From Bacteriovoracaceae bacterium (GTDB lineage: Bacteria > Bdellovibrionota > Bacteriovoracia > Bacteriovoracales > Bacteriovoracaceae): DNA of 38,529 nt. A program made the translations under genes and the position numbers. The notes beneath the pieces are model-generated. The model saw only the letters and a list, made by a program, of their open reading frames with translations. It had not been told where the DNA came from and did no database searches. How positions within the stretch are numbered: the stretch's first letter is position 1; each line of letters starts with the position of its first letter. Below are positions 23,637 to 32,999 of this stretch, piece by piece. The stretch is taken from assembly GCA_947461145.1 (NCBI GenBank), contig CANHJD010000006.1, positions 1 to 38,529 of the forward strand, in the 5' to 3' direction.

Positions 23637-23825
23637 AAAATCTCCAATGGTTAAAAAGTTAAAAGTGAATTCTGGCCTAAGAGATAAAATAGGTCTAGCA
23701 GCGGTGCAATTTTCCAGAGTATTTTAGTTCGTTTCCACCGAAGGTGTTATCTATTTGCCTATAAAGGTGAAGGTGGAAGTTCCTTGATTTTTCTGTAAAC
23801 TGATTCAGTCAAAGGGTTGTTATTA

Positions 23826-26630
23826 ATGAAGGAATATACTTGGGTTGCAGAACTTGCCACGGACTGTAAGAATTACGCCGATTCATTAGGCTTTTTCTTC
23901 TCTAGGGCAATCTCAAAAGTTGATCTGCCTGATGTATCTAGCTCTCAATTAAAACGATCATGGTCCGTCCTTGCCAGAGATATGGTACATCTGGGATTTG
24001 ATGAAGAGGATGCACTTCCCCCAGATATTGAGGCGACAATTGAAGCCTTACAATTCTTAGGAATAAAAAAATTAGAAGAAAATCTTGTTGATGAGCAAAA
24101 ACTTGCTGAAGCTCTTGGAAGAACTCTTCAAAAACTACTCGAGACCATAGGTGCTTATCCAACTATTTTTGAAATGCTTGATCAAGTAGATTTACTTGAG
24201 GATATGGTTGGAACCATAGCAAAAAGATATCTACCACTCTTTAAACTTTTTCCGGCCTTCTCAAATGAAGCTCTCTCTATTATTCCCTATTTGAAAGAAC
24301 CCCTTTTTACAGCACTCTATGAACTACCTGAATCTGAGCACCTTCGCCTAACTCAGCTCACTCATAAAGTTCTTCATAGCTTTTACAATAATCAAGTTAG
24401 ACCTAAATTAGTTGAAACTCTAAAAGATAACTTAAAAGGAAGAAATTTACTTCTTCCTCTGATCGATGAAGCCGTTAATCATCTTCCAGATGATCGCTGC
24501 ATGACTGCTTTAATCAGCATCCTTTGCACGCCCAGAGAGGAACTTTCTCAAGGGAGAATTATTTCCATAGTTCTTCAGGAGTTAGGGGGAATGTATGTGA
24601 AGCTTGCCCAGGTACTTGCAGAGCTAGCTCCACCTTCTCTTGCCAGAGAACTCCGTCACCAGCAAGATAAGCTCGGAGGAATTTTCGGAAGCCAGGAAAA
24701 ATCTTGGAAGTATGTCCTGAAAATTTTTGAAAGACCATCTTGGGCCGAGTACAAAGAGTATATTAAAATTCCAACGACGGTACACAATGCATTTGCAGGA
24801 GCGTCTGTTGGAGCAATTTATGAATTTGAACTAACTGAAATTGGAAAAATTAAATTTGAAACGACAGGTACTGTACTTCTTAAAGTTCAAAGACCAGGGC
24901 TAACTCAACTCTTTGAAGAACAAAAAGCGACCCTTCTCGCAATCCTCGAACATCTAGATAAATCACTCGACACAAGTGACTTATCCTCTGATGATATTAC
25001 AGAAGTCAGAAGCCTGATCATGGCCTTAAAAAGAACGATCATTAATTACGCGGCTCAAAGTATAGGCGAGCTTGATTTCAGGATTGAGAAAAAAAATGCA
25101 GAAAATGTAAAAGAAGCCCTCAAAGGAGCTTTTAGCTTACAGGTCCCTGACTTTTATCACGTCGAGACAGATGTTGTCTTAATGGGAAGAATAAGAGGGG
25201 AAAAGATAACTTCTGTTGTCCATTCTCGCTACCTTGAAAGAATGACTATCGCAGATATTGTAACAGAGGCTTACTTGTACATGATGTTTCAAAAAGGAAT
25301 CATCTGGGCCGATCCTCACGCTGGAAATATTCTTTATGATGCTGACAATCTTCAGATCAAGCTAATCGACCTCAATCCTTGTTTTACATGGGACCAGTCA
25401 ACCGTAAGAGAATTTTTCGCTTTTCTTTATCGATTAATTCTTAACGATCAGAAAGGAATTTTCGAAGGACTCTCAAAGCTCGTCGAGAACCCAGAAGAGC
25501 TCACAACTGAGAAAGGTAAGAAAGTTATCAGTGATTTTATCACCAATGGAAATCAGGGTGAGTTCATTCGTTCTTTAAGTGACTTAGTTCGACTCCTAAG
25601 TGAAGCCAACATAAATCTTCGAATTGAAGTTCAGGCTGCCCTTCGTGGACTTTCCCAGGTCTATCTCACGGCAAATGCAATTTCTTCAAGAAATAATTTT
25701 GGAAAAATTCTTCAGAAACAGTTTGGCTGGAGGAAATTATTAAAACTCGTTTTTGCGATTGGCCCCTTTAAGGTCTTGCGCTCTCTACTTCCGATTGCCT
25801 TCAGTGTTGTCCGAAATTCTCCTGAACAAGAAGTTGGACCAACTCTCGATGAAAGAGACATCACTGCTATTGAGCTCGCTCTTAAAATTCTCAAGACTGA
25901 AAATGTTTGTAATATTGAATTCATTAGAAATTCTCCTGAAGAGAATACTCATTTGACCTTAGCAGCAGATGGTTCAAGTTTAATTAAATCAACAAACCTT
26001 AAAATTGAAATCCAGACTGAAACAAAGCCAGCTTCCGTGAAATATATTGTAGAAGCTCCTACCAAAGAATGGCTTAAGGAGAGGCAAGAATATATTAAAC
26101 TCCAAGGTATGGGCTTTACGCTTTGCCTAGTCGAGTGCTTAGAGCAATTAAGACGACACTCTCTTGAGGATTACTGGTCTGTGGTAGAAAGCTGGAGCTT
26201 AAGTACGACTCAAAAATCTCCTCGTGCCAATATGCTCATCGGAGAGGTCAAACTTGCGGCAAGAGTTTTATTTACCAAGCGCTATTCAAATATTTGGACT
26301 TCAGAATTCATAAGCGTGTCTTTTTGGAATCGATACTTATGGAAAATTCTCATTCGTTTTGAGGAAAGATTTGAAAGACGAGAGCAGGGTTACTTTTCTA
26401 TTCTTTCTAAAAAAATGGGTAAGGCCAAAGTTGGCGAATTAACTTTCGGAACACTTCAGCGCCTAAAAATTATTGCCTATCGATTGATCATCAGTGGACT
26501 CAAAAGCCTTATTAAAAGAAGTCGTTTTGAAATGAACCTTTTGCCATTACCTACGGAAGATCTTATTCACCGAATGCTTCATGGCCTTTTAAGACGGGGC
26601 CTCAATAACAACGTAAAATCAGATACATAG
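23826..26630 (+). CDS. ABC1/AarF/UbiB-type atypical kinase-like protein with long C-terminal extension
   Basis: About 934 aa. I start at the ATG at 23826, which has AAAGGG about 9 bases upstream, and not at the TTG used by the ORF track. The ABC1/UbiB core occupies about residues 250-540. Seen motifs are the KxGQ-type motif as KLAQ (259-262), the A-rich loop AGAS (324-327), the VAVK-type Lys353 (VLLKVQRPG), GELDFRIEKKNAENV, ADPHAGNIL with Asp496, and IDLN in place of DFG with Asp515. A helical N-terminal region of about 250 residues and a C-terminal part of nearly 400 residues without known motifs make it far longer than UbiB (about 550 aa). UbiB proteins support ubiquinone biosynthesis. This one may be a divergent paralog with another role. 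Confidence 0.78.
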   Translation: MKEYTWVAELATDCKNYADSLGFFFSRAISKVDLPDVSSSQLKRSWSVLARDMVHLGFDEEDALPPDIEATIEALQFLGIKKLEENLVDEQKLAEALGRTLQKLLETIGAYPTIFEMLDQVDLLEDMVGTIAKRYLPLFKLFPAFSNEALSIIPYLKEPLFTALYELPESEHLRLTQLTHKVLHSFYNNQVRPKLVETLKDNLKGRNLLLPLIDEAVNHLPDDRCMTALISILCTPREELSQGRIISIVLQELGGMYVKLAQVLAELAPPSLARELRHQQDKLGGIFGSQEKSWKYVLKIFERPSWAEYKEYIKIPTTVHNAFAGASVGAIYEFELTEIGKIKFETTGTVLLKVQRPGLTQLFEEQKATLLAILEHLDKSLDTSDLSSDDITEVRSLIMALKRTIINYAAQSIGELDFRIEKKNAENVKEALKGAFSLQVPDFYHVETDVVLMGRIRGEKITSVVHSRYLERMTIADIVTEAYLYMMFQKGIIWADPHAGNILYDADNLQIKLIDLNPCFTWDQSTVREFFAFLYRLILNDQKGIFEGLSKLVENPEELTTEKGKKVISDFITNGNQGEFIRSLSDLVRLLSEANINLRIEVQAALRGLSQVYLTANAISSRNNFGKILQKQFGWRKLLKLVFAIGPFKVLRSLLPIAFSVVRNSPEQEVGPTLDERDITAIELALKILKTENVCNIEFIRNSPEENTHLTLAADGSSLIKSTNLKIEIQTETKPASVKYIVEAPTKEWLKERQEYIKLQGMGFTLCLVECLEQLRRHSLEDYWSVVESWSLSTTQKSPRANMLIGEVKLAARVLFTKRYSNIWTSEFISVSFWNRYLWKILIRFEERFERREQGYFSILSKKMGKAKVGELTFGTLQRLKIIAYRLIISGLKSLIKRSRFEMNLLPLPTEDLIHRMLHGLLRRGLNNNVKSDT

Positions 26631-26736
26631 AGCCAGCTTCCATGAAGAAATTACTCTCATCTTTTTGGTAAGTGACAAATGGTCCCTAAGTTATTAATTT
26701 CCTAAAAAATTTTTACTTTAAAGGCCACTTTTAATT

Positions 26737-27630
26737 ATGAAAAAGTTCATCCTCTTTTTCTTGATCTCATTACCCGTATTTGCCTCACCACGTGAGCAGG
26801 CAGAAAATCTTCTTTCAAAATTAGACAGTGAATTATCAACTGATATTCGCATGGATCTCTTTTCACAAAACTTCATCGGTTTGCCTTATGGGGATGGTGG
26901 TCCACTCGGAGAGGGTGAAAATGGTCGCTATGATCAAGATCCACTATATCGATTTGATACATTTGATTGCACCACTTTTGTAGAAACAACAGTAAGCCTA
27001 GCTCTCTCAAGAGATGTTGATGAATTCGAAAATAAAATGGATGAAATTCGCTACGAAAGCTCACAAGTTGATTACCTTAAGAGAAATCATTTCCCGAGCT
27101 TGCAGTGGATTCCAAATAATATCAAGAACGGTCTTTTAAAAGAAATTAATCATCTGATACTTCCCTCTTCTGAAACAAAAACTGCCGAAGCCGTTATTGA
27201 TCTTCCTGGCTGGTTAAAAAAAATAAAAATAAATGAAATTAAAGTTCCTGAAGCGACTCAGTTGGAGCGCGAATCATTATTAGAAGAGTTACGAAGCTAC
27301 GCTTCCCAATATACACCCATTGTTGCTCGTTTAAATTATTTACCTATTGCAACTCTAGTAACAAAACCTCAAGTCCTCAAGCTCATACCTAATGGAGCAA
27401 TTGTCAGCTTCGTCAGACCAAACTGGGACTTAACAGACGCAATCGGGACACATATGAACGTATCCCATCAAGGAATAATTTTTCAGAAGAAAAATGGCAC
27501 TTACCTGAGACACGCGAGTTCATCTTCAGAAAAAAGAGTGATGGAAGTTCCACTTTATGACTATCTTAAGAAGTTTGAGAATCACCCTACTCTAAAAGGT
27601 ATTCATCTTATGCAGGTGAATGAGATCTAG
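26737..27630 (+). CDS. DUF1460 exported cysteine amidase-like protein
   Basis: A 297-aa protein with a signal peptide (MKKFILFFLISLPVFA). The DUF1460/NlpC-P60-like pattern is present: FIGLPYGDGGPLGEGENGRYDQDPLYRFDTFDCTTFVETTVSLAL with the likely nucleophile Cys78, and a later GTHMNVSHQGIIF with candidate His residues plus LRHASS. Solved members are structurally related to peptidoglycan-type amidases or peptidases in the periplasm, so cell-wall or peptide processing is likely. A segment of about 60 residues (ILPSSETKTAEAVIDLPGWLKKIKI) separates the two motif regions. It converges on the transglutaminase-like gene with a 4-bp overlap. Confidence 0.8.
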   Translation: MKKFILFFLISLPVFASPREQAENLLSKLDSELSTDIRMDLFSQNFIGLPYGDGGPLGEGENGRYDQDPLYRFDTFDCTTFVETTVSLALSRDVDEFENKMDEIRYESSQVDYLKRNHFPSLQWIPNNIKNGLLKEINHLILPSSETKTAEAVIDLPGWLKKIKINEIKVPEATQLERESLLEELRSYASQYTPIVARLNYLPIATLVTKPQVLKLIPNGAIVSFVRPNWDLTDAIGTHMNVSHQGIIFQKKNGTYLRHASSSSEKRVMEVPLYDYLKKFENHPTLKGIHLMQVNEI

Positions 27631-28238
27631 GCCTTATACAAACCATTTGGATCAGATCCGAGAAAGCAGGCCTCCTGGAGTCTTTTGGGGACAGGAGGTA
27701 ATTTTTTTAATATTCTTGGGTCAATAATTTCAAAATGAGTCAGGTCATTAAAACTCATGCCGAGATTTAAAAGATCTGCATCAGTGGTTCTCCATTCCCA
27801 GTTGTTATAACGATTAAGATTTATAGGATTTGAATAGCCATAGAGGCTGTGCTTGCCTTTTGTATTAAAATAAAAATCAAAATAACTCATAACAAGCTCA
27901 CGAACACTCTGATAATAAGGCAATCGACCAGCAAGCAGAGTGGTATTTGATTTCGATATACTTCCCCACCCAGTATCGGTTTTATAGACAGTAAGAACAT
28001 GGTGATCATCATTTTCAGCTATAAGATCAACCATTAAAGGTTTGTGTCCATGGTATTCCAATGCTGCCGCCGCCAACAGTCCACCCTCGAAGCAGTGCCC
28101 CTCACCTGTAATCATCACCCACCTTGGAGAGGAAGCATGATCAGTGGGATTATAAATAAGATCATTCACGTAGTCTTGAATCTTAGCAGGAGTGCTTAGA
28201 GAACGAAGCAAACGTCTCTCTGAGGGAGTCCAATTCAT
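27627..28238 (-). CDS. Transglutaminase-like cysteine protein
   Basis: A 203-aa protein without a signal peptide. It has a Cys/His arrangement like papain-fold transglutaminases: EGHCFEGGLLAAAALEYHG with Cys49 as the likely nucleophile at a helix start, then ENDDHHVLTVYKTDTGWGSI with His79/His80 and an Asp or Asn to follow. The N-terminus (ERRLLRSLSTPAKIQDYVNDLIYN) is a helix also seen before such domains. The reaction could be peptide hydrolysis or amide transfer; the substrate is unknown. The start codon immediately follows the stop of the CDF transporter gene, so the two are co-transcribed, though a functional link is unclear. Confidence 0.7.
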   Translation of the reverse strand: MNWTPSERRLLRSLSTPAKIQDYVNDLIYNPTDHASSPRWVMITGEGHCFEGGLLAAAALEYHGHKPLMVDLIAENDDHHVLTVYKTDTGWGSISKSNTTLLAGRLPYYQSVRELVMSYFDFYFNTKGKHSLYGYSNPINLNRYNNWEWRTTDADLLNLGMSFNDLTHFEIIDPRILKKLPPVPKRLQEACFLGSDPNGLYKA

Positions 28239-29216
28239 TTAAATAACTTCAATGATAAGATGATGAATATTAAATTTTTTTGAAATCAGATCCCTGTAAT
28301 CAGAAGAGCGTTGTTCAAGATTTTTCCTTATCACAAGCTCGCAACCAACTTGCCCCGGAGCAAGTTTCCACAGATGGATATCCAAAACTTTGGAACCATC
28401 GAGTTCAATTTGTTTAATTAACTTTTCCTGGTCAATAGAATCATCATGAGCATCCAAAAGATCCATTCCGCTTTGGTGAATTAAACCGATGGACCATTTT
28501 AAAACCACGAAACCACCGATAACTCCAACAAGAGGATCCAACCAACTCCAACCCTGCCAACGACCCAAAAGGAGTGCAATGATGGCAAACACTGAAGTCA
28601 GAGCATCTGTCACAATATGGATGTAAGCACTATCATGGTTATGATCATGGCCGTGCGAATGACTATGATTGTGAAGATGTTGGTGCTGATGATTATTTGC
28701 AGGCGCTAGTTTATTTTTTGGATGAGAGTGGTCGTGATCACAGTGATGATGATTCTCTTTATGATCAAAAGCTTCATCTCTGTGCATAATCATTGCACAG
28801 ATTAGATTCACAATGAGGCCCACAACCGCCACCATAATCGCCTGCTCATAATGAATTGTCTGAGTTTCATAAAAGCGAGAGATGGATTCTACAATCATTG
28901 AGATAGCAATTAGAATTAAAATCATTGCACTGGTGTAACCACCCAGAGACAGGATTTTCCCCCCACCAAAGGTAAAGGACGATTTGAAACGAGGATGACG
29001 ATAGAGATAATAGACAACTAAAGACAGACCAAGGGCGAGCGTATGAGAAGCCATGTGCCACCCATCGGCCAAGAGTGCCATTGAGCCGGACCAGTATCCA
29101 ACGATGATCTCAACGACCATAGTGAAAAGTGTAATAAGTGTAACCCATTTCGTCTTTTTTTCATTGGCAAGAAACACACCCGTGTCTCTTTTGTCTATAC
29201 TGCAAGCTTCGTGCAT
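28239..29216 (-). CDS. dmeF: CDF-family divalent metal exporter, DmeF-like
   Basis: A 325-aa inner-membrane transporter of the cation diffusion facilitator family, with six helices. TM2 carries ADGWHMASH and TM5 carries HIVTDALTS, the two halves of the tetrahedral metal site. The loop between TM4 and TM5 is very His-rich (HHHCDHDHSH and HNHSHSHGHDHNHD), a feature that binds metal. The N-terminal His/Cys segment (MHEACSIDKRD) and the ADGWHM motif are typical of DmeF-type Co/Ni/Zn exporters. Proton-driven efflux from cytoplasm to periplasm is expected. GGAG lies 5 bases before the ATG. It is the first gene of a two-gene unit with the transglutaminase-like gene. Confidence 0.88.
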   Translation of the reverse strand: MHEACSIDKRDTGVFLANEKKTKWVTLITLFTMVVEIIVGYWSGSMALLADGWHMASHTLALGLSLVVYYLYRHPRFKSSFTFGGGKILSLGGYTSAMILILIAISMIVESISRFYETQTIHYEQAIMVAVVGLIVNLICAMIMHRDEAFDHKENHHHCDHDHSHPKNKLAPANNHQHQHLHNHSHSHGHDHNHDSAYIHIVTDALTSVFAIIALLLGRWQGWSWLDPLVGVIGGFVVLKWSIGLIHQSGMDLLDAHDDSIDQEKLIKQIELDGSKVLDIHLWKLAPGQVGCELVIRKNLEQRSSDYRDLISKKFNIHHLIIEVI

Positions 29217-29231
29217 ATTGTCTCCGATACC

Positions 29232-30092
29232 TTATTTTACCAAATCCTTCGAAAGAAGAAAATCAAGAAGTCCAGAACTCGCACCTGCAATTATCAAAAT
29301 CATGGCCAGTGCAGTGGGCAGTGTCATCATTTGGTCAGTAAAAAGCACCAGACCAAGTGTGGAAAGAACAGGCGTTAAATAGGAAAGAGCACCAATAACT
29401 TGGGGGTTTCCTTTAAGAAGGGAATAGTCCCAGGCGTAAAAGGCAAAACCAAAAGGTCCAAGCCCCATCACCATTAATATCAGAGCATCGTTCCACTGAA
29501 GGACAACTCTGGGCTCAATACAAAAATGAGTTAGAAAACACAACAAACCCGTAAGAAAACAATAGCCACCCACGGACCAAACTGAGGAGGAGCCCATTTT
29601 CTTTTTTCCTAAAGAATAAATAGGCCATGAGAACGCGGCACCAAGTGCAAGTAAGTAACCCTTTATATTATTGGATTGAAATTCTGCCCCTTTTCCAAAA
29701 ACTAAAACGATACAGCCAGCTGTAGCCAAAAGTGCTCCAAAAAAATGATAATATTTTAGTTTTGTCTTTGGAAAAAATAATGGTGTCAATAAGACCATGA
29801 GCATGGGCCAGAGGTAATTAATTAAATTCGCCTCAATTGCTGGAGCAAATCGAAAAGAATAAAACAACAAAAAATGATAACCGTAATAGCCGAGTGTCCC
29901 CCAAGCGGTTGTCTTTAAGTCCACAAACATCTCTTTCGGCTTTCTTAGTGCAAGAAGAGACCCTGTCAAAAAGGAAACACCTAAAACATAAAAAGGTGGT
30001 AGGTGAATAACAAGATTTCCTAAGCTCGCAAGACTGGCCCAACATATGATCGCAAGGAGGCCTGGCGCTAAAGAATGTGAATTTTTATTCAT
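29232..30092 (-). CDS. EamA/DMT-family exporter, YddG-like
   Basis: A 286-aa membrane protein with ten predicted helices made of two EamA repeats, standard for drug/metabolite transporters. The stretch YYGYHFLLFYSFRFAPAIEANLINYLWPMLMVLL closely follows the signature of the aromatic amino-acid exporter YddG, and the second repeat has PFGFAFYAWDYSLLKGNPQVIGALSYLTPVLSTL. It probably exports small metabolites, possibly aromatic amino acids. It ends 15 bp before the start of the CDF gene on the same strand, so the two could form one transcript. It is divergent from the GNAT gene. Confidence 0.85.
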   Translation of the reverse strand: MNKNSHSLAPGLLAIICWASLASLGNLVIHLPPFYVLGVSFLTGSLLALRKPKEMFVDLKTTAWGTLGYYGYHFLLFYSFRFAPAIEANLINYLWPMLMVLLTPLFFPKTKLKYYHFFGALLATAGCIVLVFGKGAEFQSNNIKGYLLALGAAFSWPIYSLGKKKMGSSSVWSVGGYCFLTGLLCFLTHFCIEPRVVLQWNDALILMVMGLGPFGFAFYAWDYSLLKGNPQVIGALSYLTPVLSTLGLVLFTDQMMTLPTALAMILIIAGASSGLLDFLLSKDLVK

Positions 30093-30135
30093 AGGAAAAA
30101 GTCTAGCCCGATCAAATGAAACAAGCTAGTCTCAA

Positions 30136-30672
30136 ATGATGATTGAAACAAATCGCCTTCTTATTCGACCAATGACAAATGAGGATGCACTTCATCTGTT
30201 TGAATTAAATTCTGACCCAGAAGTCGTTAGGTACACGGGCGATACGGTCACTCATAATTTTGCCGATGCTCAAAGAATTCTTACAGATCTTGTTTTTAAC
30301 CAATTTAATCTTTATAAAATGGGTCGTTTCTCAGTTCTCTTGAAAGATGGAACTTATCTCGGGTGGTGCGGACTAAGATATTTCCCAGAATCAAAGGAAG
30401 TGGATCTTGGCTATAGATTTCTCAGGAAATTCTGGGGACATGGATATGCTACAGAAGCTTCACTGGCGATTTTAAAATATGGGTTTGAAGATTTAAAACT
30501 TCATCGAATTCTAGCGAGGGCAATGCCAGCGAATTTACCAAGTATTAAAGTTTTGCAAAAATTAGGCATGACTTATCGAGGGGTCGCGAATGATCCTCAT
30601 TATCCTAGCGGTTTTGTTCTTTATGATATAACGGCTGAAGAGTTTAATAATGCGAAAATTAATAAGCTTTAG
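30136..30672 (+). CDS. GNAT acetyltransferase, RimJ/RimL type
   Basis: A 178-aa protein of the RimJ/RimL branch of GNAT acyl-CoA transferases: ETNRLLIRPMTNEDALHLFELNSDPEVVRYTG at the N-terminus, GYRFLRKFWGHGYATEASLAILKYGF (the acetyl-CoA pyrophosphate-binding loop, R/Q-x-x-G-x-G/A type) and LHRILARAMPANLPSIKVLQKLGMTYRG at the end. The substrate may be an N-terminal amine, a ribosomal protein or a small molecule. Two adjacent ATGs exist at the start; either would give the same fold. The 3' end overlaps the acyltransferase gene by 23 bp. Confidence 0.88.
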   Translation: MMIETNRLLIRPMTNEDALHLFELNSDPEVVRYTGDTVTHNFADAQRILTDLVFNQFNLYKMGRFSVLLKDGTYLGWCGLRYFPESKEVDLGYRFLRKFWGHGYATEASLAILKYGFEDLKLHRILARAMPANLPSIKVLQKLGMTYRGVANDPHYPSGFVLYDITAEEFNNAKINKL

Positions 30673-31342
30673 TATTTTAGCTACAGTAAAAATATTCTCA
30701 CATCTTTTCTATAGAGGAAAATTTAATTGGATTACTCCTGTCCCTGAAAAGCCTTGGGAGAATGCTCGACTGATGGTTTTCCTCAATCATACTTCTCTAT
30801 ACGAGCCACTCTTTATCCAATACCTTCCCTTCAGCTTTTTGTGGCAACTTGTAGATAAAGTTAATGTTCCAGGGGCAGACATAACGTTAAATCGTCCTAT
30901 CGTAGGAACATTCTGGAAACTTATGCTGCCAAATATTTCTTCCGTTTCTAGGAAGAGAGATGATACATGGAGCACATATCTTAAATCCATCAGACCAGAT
31001 TCTGTAATTATGATTGCTCCCGAAGGACGAATGAAAAGACCGGGGGGACTTGATAAATTTGGAAAACCAATGACCGTTAAAGGTGGTGCAGCCGATATCA
31101 TAGAAAACATCAATGATGGGGCGATGATACTTTGCTTGAGTGGTGGACTTCACCACGTTCAAACTCCTGGGCAGCATTTCCCTCGCCCATTCAAAACGAT
31201 ACGGATGAACCTCTCTTACGTTGATTTGAATAATTTTAAATCTCAATTCTCTGAGTTTTCACCCAGAGAGAGAAAATTAAAGATAACCCGTCTTCTTCAG
31301 GATAACCTTGAGTCAAATTGCCCTAAAGATTTTGAGACATAG
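30650..31342 (+). CDS. PlsC-like acyltransferase
   Basis: A 230-aa protein with the glycerolipid acyltransferase pattern. Motif I NHTSLYEP (HX4E instead of the common HX4D) is at about residues 46-53, and motif III is APEGRMKRP. The central block has the usual acyl-acceptor features (LNRPIVGTFW). The N-terminal segment (ISFSILATVKIFSHLFY) is hydrophobic, so it is likely membrane-associated. It may use acyl-CoA or acyl-ACP to acylate a lysolipid; the Glu in motif I and the lack of a classical PlsC FPEGTR signature make the acceptor uncertain. It overlaps the GNAT gene upstream and the methyltransferase gene tail to tail (20 bp). Confidence 0.75.
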   Translation: MRKLISFSILATVKIFSHLFYRGKFNWITPVPEKPWENARLMVFLNHTSLYEPLFIQYLPFSFLWQLVDKVNVPGADITLNRPIVGTFWKLMLPNISSVSRKRDDTWSTYLKSIRPDSVIMIAPEGRMKRPGGLDKFGKPMTVKGGAADIIENINDGAMILCLSGGLHHVQTPGQHFPRPFKTIRMNLSYVDLNNFKSQFSEFSPRERKLKITRLLQDNLESNCPKDFET

Positions 31343-32027
31343 AGTAGATTGAATAAAATTCCCGATGAACAGCATCATAGACTTGGGAGAGCCAAGGGAA
31401 TTCATACTGAATAAGACTTCTTACTCCCTTCCCTCTAGCGATCACTTTAAAATTCTTTTTTTCTGCTATGAACTCTAGTTGCTTGATTGTTCTTCGCAAG
31501 TGAGGAACAGTACCATAATCATAAATGAAATAATATTCTGCGATTGGTAGCTCGTAATCAGGTGACGTTAAATTCTTCTCAAAAAGCTGGGCATTTTGAC
31601 AGCTGTAGAGCTCAAGAATCCTCTGGCCCTCTTTCACTCGCTCAGGAACATATTCATGACCGATGAAATAGACTTCAGGATAAAAACTTCCCAAAATTAA
31701 TCCAAGCCTGCCATACCCTGCACCTAAATCTACCACCGTAGATCCGGCCTTAGGGTTTAGAAGCTCACAAATTTCACGAAGCTCTCCATAAGGAGTCTGT
31801 AGCGTTTGATGAGAGAGACCCACCCATGTTTGATTTCCGCCATGAATGGCCTGCCCCCAATTCTTATGGTCACCTTCTGGCAATTTGCTCTTGGCTATCT
31901 CTAAAAGCCCATTCTCTATAGCCTCAACGGCAACACCCAAGTCTCTATCTAAGGCCTCAGAATGAGTGCGGTTTGCCTCATAAGAGCTATCTTTTGCATA
32001 AAATAATTGAGTATTAAGTTTGGACAT
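31323..32027 (-). CDS. SAM-dependent class I methyltransferase
   Basis: A 234-aa protein with a Rossmann-type SAM-binding domain: GSTVVDLGAGYGRLGLIL is motif I with the G-x-G-x-G loop, followed by VYFIGHEYVPERVKEGQRIL, where an acidic residue after strand 2 would bind the ribose. The N-terminal 95 residues are polar and may form a lid or substrate-binding part. YYFIYDYGTVPHLRRTIKQLE is the post-motif II helix. The substrate is unknown. It is divergent from phhA and convergent with the acyltransferase gene, so it is a single-gene unit. Confidence 0.8.
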   Translation of the reverse strand: MSKLNTQLFYAKDSSYEANRTHSEALDRDLGVAVEAIENGLLEIAKSKLPEGDHKNWGQAIHGGNQTWVGLSHQTLQTPYGELREICELLNPKAGSTVVDLGAGYGRLGLILGSFYPEVYFIGHEYVPERVKEGQRILELYSCQNAQLFEKNLTSPDYELPIAEYYFIYDYGTVPHLRRTIKQLEFIAEKKNFKVIARGKGVRSLIQYEFPWLSQVYDAVHREFYSIYSMSQNL

Positions 32028-32109
32028 CTCCTAGTCATTATCAAATAAAATTCTACATTTAAACACAGAAAGATTTTTTCTTGGGTTATAATTATGTGGG
32101 GGCTTTTTC

Positions 32110-32901
32110 ATGACAAAGTATGTTTCAAAACAACCAAATGCAGAGGGGTTAATTGAATGGACTTCTGATGAAGATTCGACCTGGTCAACTCTGATTGAGC
32201 GCCAAACCGAGATAGTAAAGACAAGGGCTTCAAAGGAGTTTCTTGAAGGCCTCGAACGTATTCAATTTTCTAGAAAGAATGTTCCCCAACATCATGTTAT
32301 CAACCAACGTTTAAAAAACTTTACTGGATGGCAGGTAGAAATTGTTCCGGCATTAATTCCAGCAAAAGAATTCTTTACTCTACTAGCAAATAAGAAATTT
32401 CCAGCAGCAAGCTTCATTCGTATACCCGAAGAACTTGATTACATCCAAGAGCCAGACATTTTTCATGAGTTTTATGGGCATGTTCCTCTTTTAACTTTTA
32501 AAGAGTATGCCAATTTTATGGAAGAGTTTGGGAAGCTCGCCCTCAATGCTGCTCCAAAAGATAGAAGTCGCCTCTTTCGGATCTTCTGGTTCACGATTGA
32601 GTTTGGTCTTCTGAATACATCTCAGGGTGTTCGTGCTTATGGCGGAGGGATGCTCTCATCGATTCATGAAACAGTTTACTCCGTTGAAAGCTCTGTTCCT
32701 AAACGCCTCCCCTTTGATACTTTGAACGCCTTAAGAACGCCTTACAGAATCGACATTCCTCAACCCCTTTATTATGTTCTTAATCGCTTTGAAGACATCT
32801 ATGGGATTTTGGACCAGGACATTATGGGACTTCTCCAAAAATCAAAAGAATTAGGTGACTTTGAACCCCTTTTTGAGCCGGCCCCCAGTAGTGAGCTTTA
32901 G
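32110..32901 (+). CDS. phhA: Phenylalanine 4-hydroxylase
   Basis: A 263-aa monomeric bacterial aromatic amino acid hydroxylase. The iron ligands are the two-His-one-Glu triad: His119 and His124 in DIFHEFYGHVPLL, and Glu164 in FTIEFGLL. Other family stretches are RIPEELDYIQEPD, GVRAYGGGMLSS, and the C-terminal FDTLNALRTPYRIDIPQPLYYVL. It converts phenylalanine to tyrosine using molecular oxygen and a tetrahydropterin cofactor, the first step of Phe degradation. No pterin dehydratase gene is next to it. A TATAAT hexamer at 32087-32092 and a GGGGG ribosome-binding region lie just upstream, but I could not find a good -35. Confidence 0.95.
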   Translation: MTKYVSKQPNAEGLIEWTSDEDSTWSTLIERQTEIVKTRASKEFLEGLERIQFSRKNVPQHHVINQRLKNFTGWQVEIVPALIPAKEFFTLLANKKFPAASFIRIPEELDYIQEPDIFHEFYGHVPLLTFKEYANFMEEFGKLALNAAPKDRSRLFRIFWFTIEFGLLNTSQGVRAYGGGMLSSIHETVYSVESSVPKRLPFDTLNALRTPYRIDIPQPLYYVLNRFEDIYGILDQDIMGLLQKSKELGDFEPLFEPAPSSEL

Positions 32902-32999
32902 CCTAAAATAAGATCAAGACAGATTTCTTGCAAAACCTTACAGAGCAAGACAAATACCAGATCTTTTTGGTAACAACTCCCCATTAAATGGGAGAATTT

